Position numbers and translations under genes: made by a program
Assembly (NCBI GenBank): GCA_017302435.1
Contig: JAFLDL010000034.1
Coordinates: forward strand, 1-53,497
Direction of reading: 5' to 3'
DNA length: 53,497 nt
Source: Candidatus Accumulibacter necessarius
GTDB taxonomy: Bacteria > Pseudomonadota > Gammaproteobacteria > Burkholderiales > Rhodocyclaceae
Shown here: in pieces, positions 34,050 through 42,047 of the stretch
How positions within the stretch are numbered: position 1 is the stretch's first letter
How the letters are laid out: every line of letters begins with the position of its first letter
Notes under the pieces: model-generated
The model's database searches: none
Told to the model about the DNA's origin: nothing
Seen by the model: the letters and a program-made list of their open reading frames with translations, nothing else

Positions 34050-35123
34050 TTACCCCAGCGTGCCGATGTTATTCAGATCGGCAAATGCCTGCTTCAGCCT
34101 GGCCCGGAAAGCGTCTTCGCCCTTGCGCAACCAGGCGCGCGGGTCGTAGAACTTCTTGTTCGGCTTGTCGTCACCTTCCGGGTTGCCGATCTGGCCTTGC
34201 AGATAGCCTTCGTTCTTCTTGTAGAAGCCCATCACGCCATCCCAGAACGCCCACTGGAGGTCCGTGTCGATGTTCATCTTGACCACGCCATAGGAGATCG
34301 CCTCGCGTATTTCCTCAAGAGTCGACCCGGAACCGCCATGGAAGACGAAGTTGACCGGATGAGGCTTGGTGCCGAATTTCTTCTGCACGTATTCCTGCGA
34401 GTTCTTGAGGATGATCGGCTGCAACTTGACGTTGCCGGGCTTGTAGACGCCGTGGACATTGCCGAAGGAGGCAGCGATCGTAAACCGGTCGCTGACCTTC
34501 GAGAGTTCCTCGTAAGCCTGCGAGACGTCCTCTGGCTGCGTGTACAGCTTCGAGCTGTCCACGCCGGAATTGTCGACGCCATCTTCTTCACCACCAGTGA
34601 CGCCGAGTTCGATCTCGAGCGTCATTCCCATCTTACTCATCCGTTCGAGATACCGCTTGCAGATCTCGATGTTCTCTTCAATCGGCTCTTCGGACAGGTC
34701 GAGCATGTGCGAGCTGTACAGCGGCTTGCCATGCGTCTTGAAGTACTTCTCGCCGGCGTCGAGCAGGCCGTCGATCCAGGGCAGCAGTTTCTTGGCCGCG
34801 TGGTCGGTGTGCAGGATGATCGTCGCGCCATACAGCTCGGCGAGCTGGTGGATGTGATGGGCGCCCGAGATACCACCGGCGATGCAAGAGCGCTGGTTGG
34901 TGTTGTCGAGGCCCTTGCCGGCAAAGAACTGCGCGCCGCCGTTGGAGAACTGGATGATCGCCGGGGAGTTCAGCTCCTTGGCGGTTTCCATGACCGCGTT
35001 CACTGTGCTGGTGTTGATGACGTTGACCGCCGGCAGCGCGAAATGCTTGGCCTTGGCCAGATCGAAAATCGCTTGCAACTCGTCGCCAGTGGCGACGCCA
35101 GGTTTGATTTGTGTTGCACTCAT
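34050..35123 (-). CDS. fba: Fructose-bisphosphate aldolase, class II
   Basis: The 357-residue enzyme cleaves fructose 1,6-bisphosphate to the two triose phosphates with a zinc ion. Class II signatures are present: the metal and catalytic pair in ILHTDHAAK (about residues 107-115), EIELGVTGGEEDGVDN (zinc Glu loop), NVHGVYKPGNVKL, and the phosphate-binding VFHGGSGSTLEEI followed by VKMNIDTDLQWAF. The length matches E. coli FbaA (359). The start at 35123 gives MSATQIKPGVATGDEL, as in orthologues; the frame is open for nearly 600 bp further upstream, but that part is not aldolase. Its product is the substrate or product of the neighbouring PFP, so the two genes form a glycolytic pair with separate transcripts. 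Confidence 0.96.
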   Translation of the reverse strand: MSATQIKPGVATGDELQAIFDLAKAKHFALPAVNVINTSTVNAVMETAKELNSPAIIQFSNGGAQFFAGKGLDNTNQRSCIAGGISGAHHIHQLAELYGATIILHTDHAAKKLLPWIDGLLDAGEKYFKTHGKPLYSSHMLDLSEEPIEENIEICKRYLERMSKMGMTLEIELGVTGGEEDGVDNSGVDSSKLYTQPEDVSQAYEELSKVSDRFTIAASFGNVHGVYKPGNVKLQPIILKNSQEYVQKKFGTKPHPVNFVFHGGSGSTLEEIREAISYGVVKMNIDTDLQWAFWDGVMGFYKKNEGYLQGQIGNPEGDDKPNKKFYDPRAWLRKGEDAFRARLKQAFADLNNIGTLG

Positions 35124-35711
35124 GATTGATTTTTCCACATTCAGTTGATCGAGAGGGTCGAGAGAATCGAGAAGCGAGGGCAAAACGGACGCCGAGACGC
35201 CCGATTCAGTGGAAGTATCTCCGGCGTGCAGCGACTCGTCAAGCACCGTCTGTTTTATGTTGGCAAAAACGCGGAAAGGAGCTCGACTGGCACCGAAACG
35301 GGGCGCGGAAGCGCGCGTCCGGAGCTTACCAGCCGCCTGCAGAACGTTCAGTCCAGCGATGTCTACCTGCAAGTCAGCACGGCGGTAGCTCTTGCCGAAA
35401 CGGGTAGTGTCCTTCTGAATGTCTCGTCGGTACCAGCGCTGCTCCTCCGGGGTCAGATTCTCCTCGGTCGGCTGTGAGTCGATATCGAAGAAGCAGATTC
35501 TCCGCAGGAGCTGTTGTCTGGCGTGTCGCTGAGTACCATCGTCATCCCGCCCATCCGCCTGAAAACCCGGAGGTAGGCGCCCATCAGACCACTCGGGGTG
35601 AGTGATATCAAGCAATCCCGGCTCCCCGGACGGCTCAGCAAGTCGACGAAAATCCCCTTGACCAGATTGCGGGCTTTCGGACTGACCGCCGAAGTCACCG
35701 GAGTGCACATC
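35124..35711. other. 588-bp region upstream of fba, no confident gene
   Basis: Two minus-strand frames are open here. One contains KARNLVKGIFVDLLSRPGSR and another LTPEEQRWYRRDIQKDTTRF. Both look mildly protein-like, but neither has a start with a ribosome binding site or a family I recognise. They could be relics of one frameshifted gene. The fba promoter should lie near 35130-35200. Confidence 0.4.
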
Positions 35712-35942
35712 TCACAGCCAGCCTTCCACCTTGCTGCGTGCAGGCACACCGCCGGCATGCACCACCTGCCCGTCGATCACCACGCCGGGCGTGGACATCA
35801 CGCCATAGCTCATGATGTCCGGCAGGTTCTCGACTTTTTCGAGCGAAATCTCGACACCCTTCTCTCTGGCAACCGCTTCGACGAGGGCGACGGTCGTGCG
35901 ACAGTTGGCGCAGCCGGTACCGAGAACCTTGATGTTTTTCAT
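35712..35942 (-). CDS. Thioredoxin-like small redox protein (TM0996/MTH895 family)
   Basis: This 76-residue protein begins MKNIKVLGTGCANCRTTVAL with a CxxC redox pair (GCANC, Cys11 and Cys14) after the first strand, followed by the thioredoxin fold with a cis-Pro loop (MSTPGVVIDGQVVHAGG). This short family, often annotated as redox-active disulfide protein 2, has no dimerisation extras. AGAGGA precedes the ATG at 35942, and the gene starts 31 bp after the permease stop, so the two are an operon. Pairs of this kind recur in bacteria, and the small protein probably reduces or delivers a thiol partner for the permease. The cargo is not known; arsenicals or metals have been proposed for related permeases. 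Confidence 0.9.
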   Translation of the reverse strand: MKNIKVLGTGCANCRTTVALVEAVAREKGVEISLEKVENLPDIMSYGVMSTPGVVIDGQVVHAGGVPARSKVEGWL

Positions 35943-35973
35943 GGGAATTCCTCTTACCTGATGAAGAAAAGAA

Positions 35974-37026
35974 TCACAGCAGCCAGTTGAAAATATAGCC
36001 GACCAGCAAAATGCCGGTCGCCACGACACCGGCGAAGGTCGCTATCAGGGTCGGCCTGAGCGCTTTCCGCAGAATGATCATTTCCGGCGCCGAAAGCGCG
36101 ATCACGGCCATCATGAAGGCCAGGACCGTGCCGAGAGCCGCGCCTTTGCCGATCAGGGCTTCGACAATCGGGATGATTCCCGCGGCATTGGTATACATTG
36201 GCACCCCGAGCAGAACCGCGGCGGGTACGGCCCACCAGACATCACGGCCCATGAACGAGGCCATGAAATCCTCCGGCACATAGCCGTGGATGCCGGCACC
36301 CAGGGCAATCCCCACCAGGACGTAGGGCCACACCTTGCCGACAATTTCGCGCACATGCGCACCGCCGGCCTGCAAGCGTTCCAACCAGGAAAGCTGTTCA
36401 CCGTTCACCTGAGCCACCTGGCCGGCGAGGATCTTCTGCACCCAGTCCTCGAGGTGACGTTCCATCCGCAGTTTGCCGATCACCATGCCGGCGACGATGG
36501 CCACCAGCAACCCCATTCCGAGGTAGAGAGCGGCGACCTTCCAGCCAAACATGCCGAAGAGCAGCACCAGGGCAATTTCGTTGACCATCGGGGCCGAGAT
36601 CAGGAAGGAGAAGGTCACCCCCAACGGCACACCTGCCGAGAGGAAACCGATGAACAGGGGCACCGCCGAGCACGAGCAGAACGGTGTGACGATACCCAGG
36701 GTGGCCGCCAGCACGTTACCGATGCCTTCCTGCTTGCCGGAAAGCAGCGCCCGGGTACGCTCCGGCGAGAAGAAAGTCTGGATGACGCCCATGACGAAGA
36801 CGATTCCGGTCAGGAGCAGCAGCACCTTGGGTGTGTCGTAGAGGAAAAAATGGACGGCTTCACCGAGGTGCGTCCCACGGGAAAGGCCAACGGCGCTGAC
36901 GACCGCGTCGGCAAGAGCGGTCAGCTGACTGTAGACGGCTATCCAGAGCACGCCGCCCAGGCCAATTCCAATTAGCCACCAGGTGAGCTTGGCGCTTGCG
37001 GTCTTGTCGACCACCGAAACGTTCAT
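35974..37026 (-). CDS. ArsP-type permease (DUF318 / UPF0718 family)
   Basis: The 350-residue inner-membrane protein has eight or nine helices in two similar halves. Its hallmark is the cysteine motif TPFCSCSAVPLFIGFLSAGV in the fourth helix region, followed by the conserved SAPMVNEIALVLL. The second half repeats the idea with GVPMYTNAAGIIPIVEALI and FMMAVIALSAPEMIILRKAL. A hydrophilic loop (about residues 190-240) separates the halves. ArsP members export organoarsenicals; others act on unknown metal or thiol compounds. GGAG lies 8 bases before the ATG at 37026. It is followed at 31 bp by the thioredoxin-like gene. No arsR or arsC gene is present, so arsenic specificity is only one possibility. 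Confidence 0.9.
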   Translation of the reverse strand: MNVSVVDKTASAKLTWWLIGIGLGGVLWIAVYSQLTALADAVVSAVGLSRGTHLGEAVHFFLYDTPKVLLLLTGIVFVMGVIQTFFSPERTRALLSGKQEGIGNVLAATLGIVTPFCSCSAVPLFIGFLSAGVPLGVTFSFLISAPMVNEIALVLLFGMFGWKVAALYLGMGLLVAIVAGMVIGKLRMERHLEDWVQKILAGQVAQVNGEQLSWLERLQAGGAHVREIVGKVWPYVLVGIALGAGIHGYVPEDFMASFMGRDVWWAVPAAVLLGVPMYTNAAGIIPIVEALIGKGAALGTVLAFMMAVIALSAPEMIILRKALRPTLIATFAGVVATGILLVGYIFNWLL

Positions 37027-37152
37027 GCGGTGACTCCAGGGGACTTCACTGTCGTAGATGATACTGCCTTCCCCGAAACCTCGCCGTCGTGGCAGGGTTC
37101 GGCAGACCCTGGCCGCCGTGCTTCGGCCAAACAGTCCTGGCACGAGGCCCGT

Positions 37153-37599
37153 TCAAAGCATCGACTTGCCCTGGGCAAGAACCTTGTCGCAGATCTGCTT
37201 CGTGACTTTTTTCTTCATGCTGCCCAGGTCGAACTGGCTGCCTTTGCTGTCGCTCAGGATGCCCTTGGCACCGCTGCTGTAGCCACTGTCAGATGACGAG
37301 GATCCACCCGGCAGCTTGCTCATCAGCGAGTCCTTGACCGAGGCCGCGTTCTTTCCCCCGAGATAATTGTTCTTGATGCAGAACTCCAGCAGACCGGCGA
37401 CGTTGCTTGTGCTGCCAGAGGTGATGGACTGTCCGGAAAGCGCGTCGCCGACGCCACCCAGGTTCCCGAGTCCGCCGGATAATCCGCTGCTTTCCCCCTG
37501 TTTCATCAGGTCCCCAAGCTGCGCGTGTGCGGCCGTGAAGGGGAAGAGACCGACGATGAGGATACCTGCGGTTGCGATGCGACAAGTGCGTGCATTCAT
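37153..37599 (-). CDS. DUF2501 (YjjA-like) exported protein
   Basis: AAGGAGG five bases before the ATG at 37599 supports the start. The 148-residue product has a signal peptide (MNARTCRIATAGILIVGLFP, cleavage AHA-QL near 26). A Gly/Ser-rich segment follows, then the DUF2501 pattern: GLLEFCIKNNYLGGKNAASV, KDSLMSKLPG and a C-terminal MKKKVTKQICDKVLAQGKSM with two conserved Cys that could form a disulfide. E. coli YjjA belongs here, and its function is unknown. It is on the same strand as the permease gene but 127 bp upstream, so co-transcription is not certain. Confidence 0.85.
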   Translation of the reverse strand: MNARTCRIATAGILIVGLFPFTAAHAQLGDLMKQGESSGLSGGLGNLGGVGDALSGQSITSGSTSNVAGLLEFCIKNNYLGGKNAASVKDSLMSKLPGGSSSSDSGYSSGAKGILSDSKGSQFDLGSMKKKVTKQICDKVLAQGKSML

Positions 37600-37852
37600 G
37601 CTGACCTCCTTCTGGTTGGCTGGAAGAGTCCGCTACTGGACTGTGGTAATGCATTGCTGACGGACAGCCAGTCGTTTTTGGCTGCGTGCAGACCTCGATC
37701 CTGTGATGATACGCTTGGTCCGGTGACGCTGTGACATGCTGCCCGGTCGGCAACCGGCAACACCCGCACTGATTGCAGCCGCCAAGGTGCGCCTGTCCGC
37801 CCCTGATGCCCTGCTCTGGCGCCGATCAAGACCCACTGAATGGCAGAATTGA

Positions 37853-38704
37853 TCAGCGGATGACGTTCCGCGCAAGAAGCGCCAGGCGCACATCCACGGT
37901 GACCGACAGCGCTGTCAACGCTGCGGCCCTCGAACGGCGCTCGGCGCTGGCGCGGTAGAGATGCGGCGTCATTGCGAGCAGATCGGCAATCGTCTCGCTG
38001 CCCGCGAGGTCGAGGTGGTAGCGAACGGTTTCGTTGGAGACGCCGGTAAAGCCCTGCAGCTCCCGGACGTCGGCAGCACGCCCCGGCTTCAGCGTGGGGT
38101 AGATTATCTCGCGCAGTTCCCGCAGATGGTCCGGCCCGGCATCAAGCTGCAACAGCTGGCCGCCCGGCTTGAGCACACGGGCAAACTCGGCATGGACCGG
38201 GAAGCCGAAAATGCACAGCACCCGATCAAGCGTGCCTGGCTGCACGGGCAGGTTGGCGTTGCTCCCCACAACCCAGGTGGGCAGCCTGTCCTGTTTCGCT
38301 GCCGACAGGACCGCCCACTTGGAGATATCCAGCCCAAGCAGCGCCAGGGATTGGCCGTCACGGGTCGCAGCGGCCAGCTGACGCAGGTAGTAACCCTCGC
38401 CGCAACCGGCATCGAGGCAACTGGCAATTCCCCCGGGTGGCAGACCCGCCAGTACCGCCTGGCTTACCGCAGCGGCAATTGCCTGGTAATGGCCGGCATT
38501 GAGGAAGCGCCGGCGGGCAGCGACCATCAGCTTGCTGTCACCCGGATCGCGCGAGCGCTTGTGCTGAACCGGAAGCAAGTGGGTATAGCCCTGACTGGCG
38601 ATGTCAAAGCCATGACCAGCGGCGCAGCGCCACATCGACCCGTTGCTGTGAAGAGGGGCGCCGTCCAGGGGGCAGGCAAGCGCCTGGAATGAGGTGATGG
38701 GCAT
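37853..38704 (-). CDS. rlmA: 23S rRNA (guanine-N1)-methyltransferase RlmA
   Basis: The 283-residue protein has the RlmA layout: an N-terminal zinc finger (LACPLDGAPL ... WRCAAGHGFD), then the family stretch QGYTHLLPVQHKRSRDPGDS and MVAARRRFLNAGHYQAIA. A class I SAM-binding domain follows, with motif I LDAGCGEGYYLRQL and the later GLDISKWAVLSAA. It methylates a guanine of helix 35 in 23S rRNA (G745 in E. coli, G748 in the Gram-positive type). The late FGFPVHAEFARVLKPGGQLL is the usual post-catalytic segment. The zinc ligands are CxxD-spaced for the first pair, and the second pair includes C-x3-H, as in family members. It appears to be transcribed alone. Confidence 0.92.
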   Translation of the reverse strand: MPITSFQALACPLDGAPLHSNGSMWRCAAGHGFDIASQGYTHLLPVQHKRSRDPGDSKLMVAARRRFLNAGHYQAIAAAVSQAVLAGLPPGGIASCLDAGCGEGYYLRQLAAATRDGQSLALLGLDISKWAVLSAAKQDRLPTWVVGSNANLPVQPGTLDRVLCIFGFPVHAEFARVLKPGGQLLQLDAGPDHLRELREIIYPTLKPGRAADVRELQGFTGVSNETVRYHLDLAGSETIADLLAMTPHLYRASAERRSRAAALTALSVTVDVRLALLARNVIR

Positions 38705-39748
38705 GAACCGTGCGTCCTGAGCGCCTGACGAATCGGGTTTATCCGTCGCAACACGCCAGAGGACTCGGGTGATCGACCTTGTAAACTGAACCGGTGCCCG
38801 GAAGGGAACATGGGCGATTCTACCCCCGGCTCACGCCCTTTCGATAGGCTGCAGCGGCTGGAAGCGCCACTGGTGGAGCATAAGCCGGAGGGAAACCGGT
38901 CATGGGCCGCAGACGGACCAGAGGCGACTCTCGACGAGATCGGCGTTCGCCACCGATGCAGGCGACGATCTACCAGCTGCAACATCTGCTCCGCTCGCTG
39001 TGCCAGCCGGTTCGCCCTGCGGCGTTACGGCAGAGGTCTGCCGTAACGCCGCATTGAATGGTTGCAGGCAAGTCTCAACGTTCTGCTGCCGAATGCCACC
39101 CAGTCGGACCCCGTGGTTCAGGCCGTGCCGGCGCCTCGCGCCGTTTTCGGCGAACTGATCCGCCAAGCGGGACAGGGCGATTTGTTGCTCTGCGACAACA
39201 CCCGGGCGAAGGCTCTGTCGTTGATCGTCGCAGGAAACCAGCTTGAAGCGGCCGGTTTGGCCACGTGCGAGCGCTTACTCCTTCACAACCTACTGCAGAT
39301 TTGCGTGCCTAATCCATGACGCTGGTCAACCGAGGTAAGGGTAAGCAATCGCGCCAACGCGTGTACATGGTGTGCCGCATACAACCGATCGACGCTTTCC
39401 CTGCGTGTCCAGTGACCGCAACTATGGAAGCTAATCGAGGCAATCCATCAACGAGCTCGCAAGAAGGGCCGATCGCGAGCCAACGGAGAGTAGTCTTGAA
39501 TCCATCGATCAACCGGACGCCGACATTGTCCGCCACGAATCGGTTCAAATCCTAGGCGAGGTTGGGGGTTGGCGGTCGTCAGGAATAGTGCAGATCACAC
39601 CAACCAGACATTTCGCGTTGGCATATTTCACGTATCTCATGAAACCAAAGAATACGCCACCGCAAGCCGTCCCAGTTTCTCCAACAGTCACCTTCAAACA
39701 ACCACTTGAACGAAATGCATCAAATTTGCCAAGTCAGGAGATTTACAC
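38705..39748. other. 1.0-kb gene-poor region with a long perfect palindrome
   Basis: No gene could be supported on either strand. A plus-strand frame at 39059-39319 reads DLLLCDNTRAKALSLIVAGN in part but has no recognised domain. GC content falls towards the tRNA end (39580-39740 is AT-rich). The main landmark is the 17-bp perfect inverted repeat at 39018-39053. Confidence 0.5.
39018..39053. repeat. Perfect 17-bp inverted repeat with 2-base spacer
   Basis: Left arm TGCGGCGTTACGGCAGA (39018-39034), spacer GG, right arm TCTGCCGTAACGCCGCA. The arms are exact complements. There is no T-run and no adjacent gene on either side, so it may be a mobile-element end, a REP-like unit or a cruciform rather than a terminator. 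Confidence 0.75.
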
Positions 39749-39780
39749 AAAAACCCCGCAAAACATGGCGTTGAGCGGGG
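39749..39780 (-). terminator. Rho-independent terminator of the lysC/tRNA-Ser transcript
   Basis: On the minus strand CCCCGC pairs with GCGGGG across a 15-base loop, followed by TTTTT. It lies 39 bases after the 3' end of the tRNA and is the only clear terminator for it. Confidence 0.75.
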
Positions 39781-39818
39781 TGTTCGTTCTTGCTGCAGAG
39801 AGTTTACAGCCAATGTCC

Positions 39819-39912
39819 TGGCGGAGACGAAGGGATTCGAACCCTTGATGCAGGTTTATGCCCGCATGCTCCCTTAGCAGGGGAGTGCCTTCGACCTCTC
39901 GGCCACGTCTCC
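39819..39912 (-). tRNA. tRNA-Ser(GCU)
   Basis: The minus-strand sequence starts GGAGACGTGGCCGAG and ends CGTCTCCGCCA, so the 7-bp acceptor stem pairs perfectly and CCA is encoded. The anticodon loop CTGCTAA carries anticodon GCU, which reads AGC/AGU serine codons. A long variable arm (AGCATGCGGGCATAAACCTGCAT region) and the GGTTCGAATCC T-arm fit the serine class. The first G coincides with the last base of the lysC stop codon. Confidence 0.97.
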
Positions 39913-41192
39913 TAAGACGGCGTGATGATATCGGTTTCGCCACGACCGGTCAAACCCAACTTGGCCTTCGCGGGCTTCTCCAGGCCAAAGGCCTTGTGCA
40001 GGACGCGCACGGCGAGTTCCAGATACTTCTCCTCGATGACCACCGAGATCTTGATTTCCGAGGTAGAGATCATCTGCAGGTTGATGTTCTCCTTCGCCAG
40101 TGCTCCGAACATCTTGCTCGCAACCCCCGGGTGGGAGCGCATCCCGACTCCGACAGCAGAAATCTTGCAGGTCGTGTTGTCTCCGGTGAGATCTCGAGCG
40201 CCGATTTTCTCCTTGACGCCTTCGAGAATGCCGAGCGCTTTGCCGTAGTCGTTGCGATTGACCGTGAAGGAAAAATCGGTCGTCCCGTCGCGGCCAATAT
40301 TCTGGATGATCATGTCGACGTCAATGTTCGCTTCGGCGATCGGCCCCAGGATCTGGTAAGCAATACCGGGGCGGTCCGGGACGCCCAGGACGGTAAGTTT
40401 GGCTTCGTCACGATTGAAAGCGATCCCGGAGATGATCGGTTGTTCCATGTTCCCTTTTTCCTCAACAGTGATCAATGTGCCTTCGCCCTCATCCTCGAAA
40501 CTGGAAAGCACACGGAGCTTTACCTTGTATTTGCCGGCGAACTCGACCGATCGGATCTGGAGCACCTTGGAGCCGAGACTGGCCATCTCCAGCATCTCTT
40601 CGAAGGTGATCGTGTCGAGTTTGCGCGCTTCCGGAACGACACGCGGGTCGGTGGTGTAGACACCGTCTACATCAGTGTAAATCTGGCACTCGTCGGCCTT
40701 CATCGCAGCGGCCAGCGCCACTGCCGAGGTGTCTGAGCCTCCACGGCCAAGCGTGGTGATGTTGCCGTCCTCGTCGGCTCCCTGGAAACCGGCGACAACG
40801 ACCACGTTGCCATCGGCCAGTGCCTTGCGTATTCGTTCCTGGTCGATCTTCAGAATCCGCGCCTTGGTGAAAGTACTGTCAGTCAACACTCCAACCTGCG
40901 AACCGGTAAAGCTCTTCGCCTTGATACCCTCAGCATGCATGGCCATGGCCAGCAACGCGATGGTCACTTGTTCCCCGGTGGAGGCAATGACATCCAGTTC
41001 ACGCGGGTCAGGTAGTGGCGAAATCTCCTTGGCCAGGCCGATCAGGCGATTGGTTTCCCCGGCCATGGCCGACGGAACCAGAATGATTTCGTGCCCTTGC
41101 GCCCGCCAGCGGGCGACGCGCTTTGCCACGTTCTTGATACGATCGATTGACCCAACAGAAGTACCGCCGAACTTCTGAACTATCAGTGCCAT
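39912..41192 (-). CDS. lysC: Aspartate kinase
   Basis: The 426-residue enzyme phosphorylates aspartate, the committed step to lysine, threonine, methionine and diaminopimelate. Its N-terminus has KFGGTSVGSIDRI. The kinase domain continues with VVVAGFQGADEDGNITTLGR and GGSDTSAVALAAAMKADECQ, and IYTDVDGVYTTDPR. Two ACT domains follow (about residues 265-340 and 345-415, for example VLGVPDRPGIAYQILGPIAE and ISAVGVGMRSHPGVASKMFG), where lysine and threonine inhibit. The ATG at 41192 begins MALIVQKFGG, as usual. The TAG stop at 39914-39912 ends on the first nucleotide of tRNA-Ser, so the tRNA is almost certainly processed from the lysC transcript. Confidence 0.96.
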   Translation of the reverse strand: MALIVQKFGGTSVGSIDRIKNVAKRVARWRAQGHEIILVPSAMAGETNRLIGLAKEISPLPDPRELDVIASTGEQVTIALLAMAMHAEGIKAKSFTGSQVGVLTDSTFTKARILKIDQERIRKALADGNVVVVAGFQGADEDGNITTLGRGGSDTSAVALAAAMKADECQIYTDVDGVYTTDPRVVPEARKLDTITFEEMLEMASLGSKVLQIRSVEFAGKYKVKLRVLSSFEDEGEGTLITVEEKGNMEQPIISGIAFNRDEAKLTVLGVPDRPGIAYQILGPIAEANIDVDMIIQNIGRDGTTDFSFTVNRNDYGKALGILEGVKEKIGARDLTGDNTTCKISAVGVGMRSHPGVASKMFGALAKENINLQMISTSEIKISVVIEEKYLELAVRVLHKAFGLEKPAKAKLGLTGRGETDIITPS

Positions 41193-41313
41193 TCCCTATC
41201 CAAAATAAAGACCCAAACGCCCGTATTCTAAAGCAATAACCGACGCAAGAGCAAAAGGCGTCGAACAGTGCCAAGCCTGTCGGCATTAGACTGATGTTCT
41301 ATTGGAATGCCAC

Positions 41314-41341
41314 TTGCAATTCTGGACGAATCGCTTATAGT
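41314..41341 (+). promoter_or_regulatory. Sigma-70-like promoter for the XRE-type gene
   Basis: TTGCAA (41314-41319), a 16-base spacer and TATAGT (41336-41341) match the -35 and -10 consensus well. Transcription would begin near 41348, leaving a leader of about 88 bases before the ATG at 41436. Confidence 0.6.
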
Positions 41342-41435
41342 GTGCCGTGTTTTACCAAAGTCATATCGTGTCGATCTGTCGCAGGAAGCCGGATTCCTGT
41401 CGGTTCGCGTGGCGTATTTGCAAGAAAGGACACTC

Positions 41436-41741
41436 ATGAGCACCGTCAAAGTTGTCGAAAGGGTTGATCCCCGCGAGATTCGCCGCAAGCTTGGTTTGAA
41501 TCAGCAGCAGTTCTGGTCGAAGATCGGTGTAACTCAGAGCGGCGGCTCACGCTATGAAAGCGGCCGCAACATGCCCAAGCCGGTGCGTGAGTTGCTACGC
41601 CTCGTGCATGTTGAACAGATCGACATTCAGCGGCTCAAACGGGAAGACTTCGAGGTTGTCGAATACCTCAAAGCGGACGACCCAGAGCTTTTCAAGACCC
41701 TCAGGAAGGCTGCCAAGAGCAAGCTCAAGAAGCCTGCTTGA
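41436..41741 (+). CDS. Small XRE-type helix-turn-helix protein
   Basis: The 101-residue product begins MSTVKVVERVDPREIRRKLG. Its helix-turn-helix region (LNQQQFWSKIGVTQSGGSRY, ESGRNMPKPVRELL) has the XRE 'Q-x-x-F/L-W-x-x-I-G-V-T-Q-S' pattern seen in single-domain regulators of betaproteobacteria. The C-terminal part is basic (KAAKSKLKKPA). AAGGA six bases before the ATG supports the start. It is transcribed away from lysC from its own promoter. The target is unknown. The frame stays open upstream to 41307, but that part includes the promoter and is not coding. Confidence 0.85.
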   Translation: MSTVKVVERVDPREIRRKLGLNQQQFWSKIGVTQSGGSRYESGRNMPKPVRELLRLVHVEQIDIQRLKREDFEVVEYLKADDPELFKTLRKAAKSKLKKPA

Positions 41742-42047
41742 GTAGGTACGAGCTTTCCAAAGGGCTTGTGAGCGATCTGCTTGCGCTTCGACACCAGTCC
41801 GGGGTCCATGGCCTGAAACGCGCAGTGCTTTCTTGAAATTGCGCGACGGCGTTTATCCTGTGGTGCTGGACAATGGGTGAGTAGTGGCAAACAGGCGCTC
41901 GCCCACGTCCAAGGGAGACCGCGCAACAACCCCGCGTCAAACCCGTCGTCGTCGAACATTTCCCTCGGATCCAGACGAGTGGCCTTTCGGCTGCAGGATC
42001 GGTGCGCGCGGCGGGAGGACCCGACGAGGCTCCAGCGTTGAAGTCGA
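41742..42047. other. Intergenic, no gene seen
   Basis: About 300 bp between the convergent small XRE gene and recN. I see no terminator-like hairpin with a T-run and no gene. Confidence 0.5.

Noticed and set aside
39819-39912. tRNA-Ser as an integration site for a genomic island
   Set aside because: No integrase gene and no repeated copy of the tRNA 3' end was seen in the flanking DNA.
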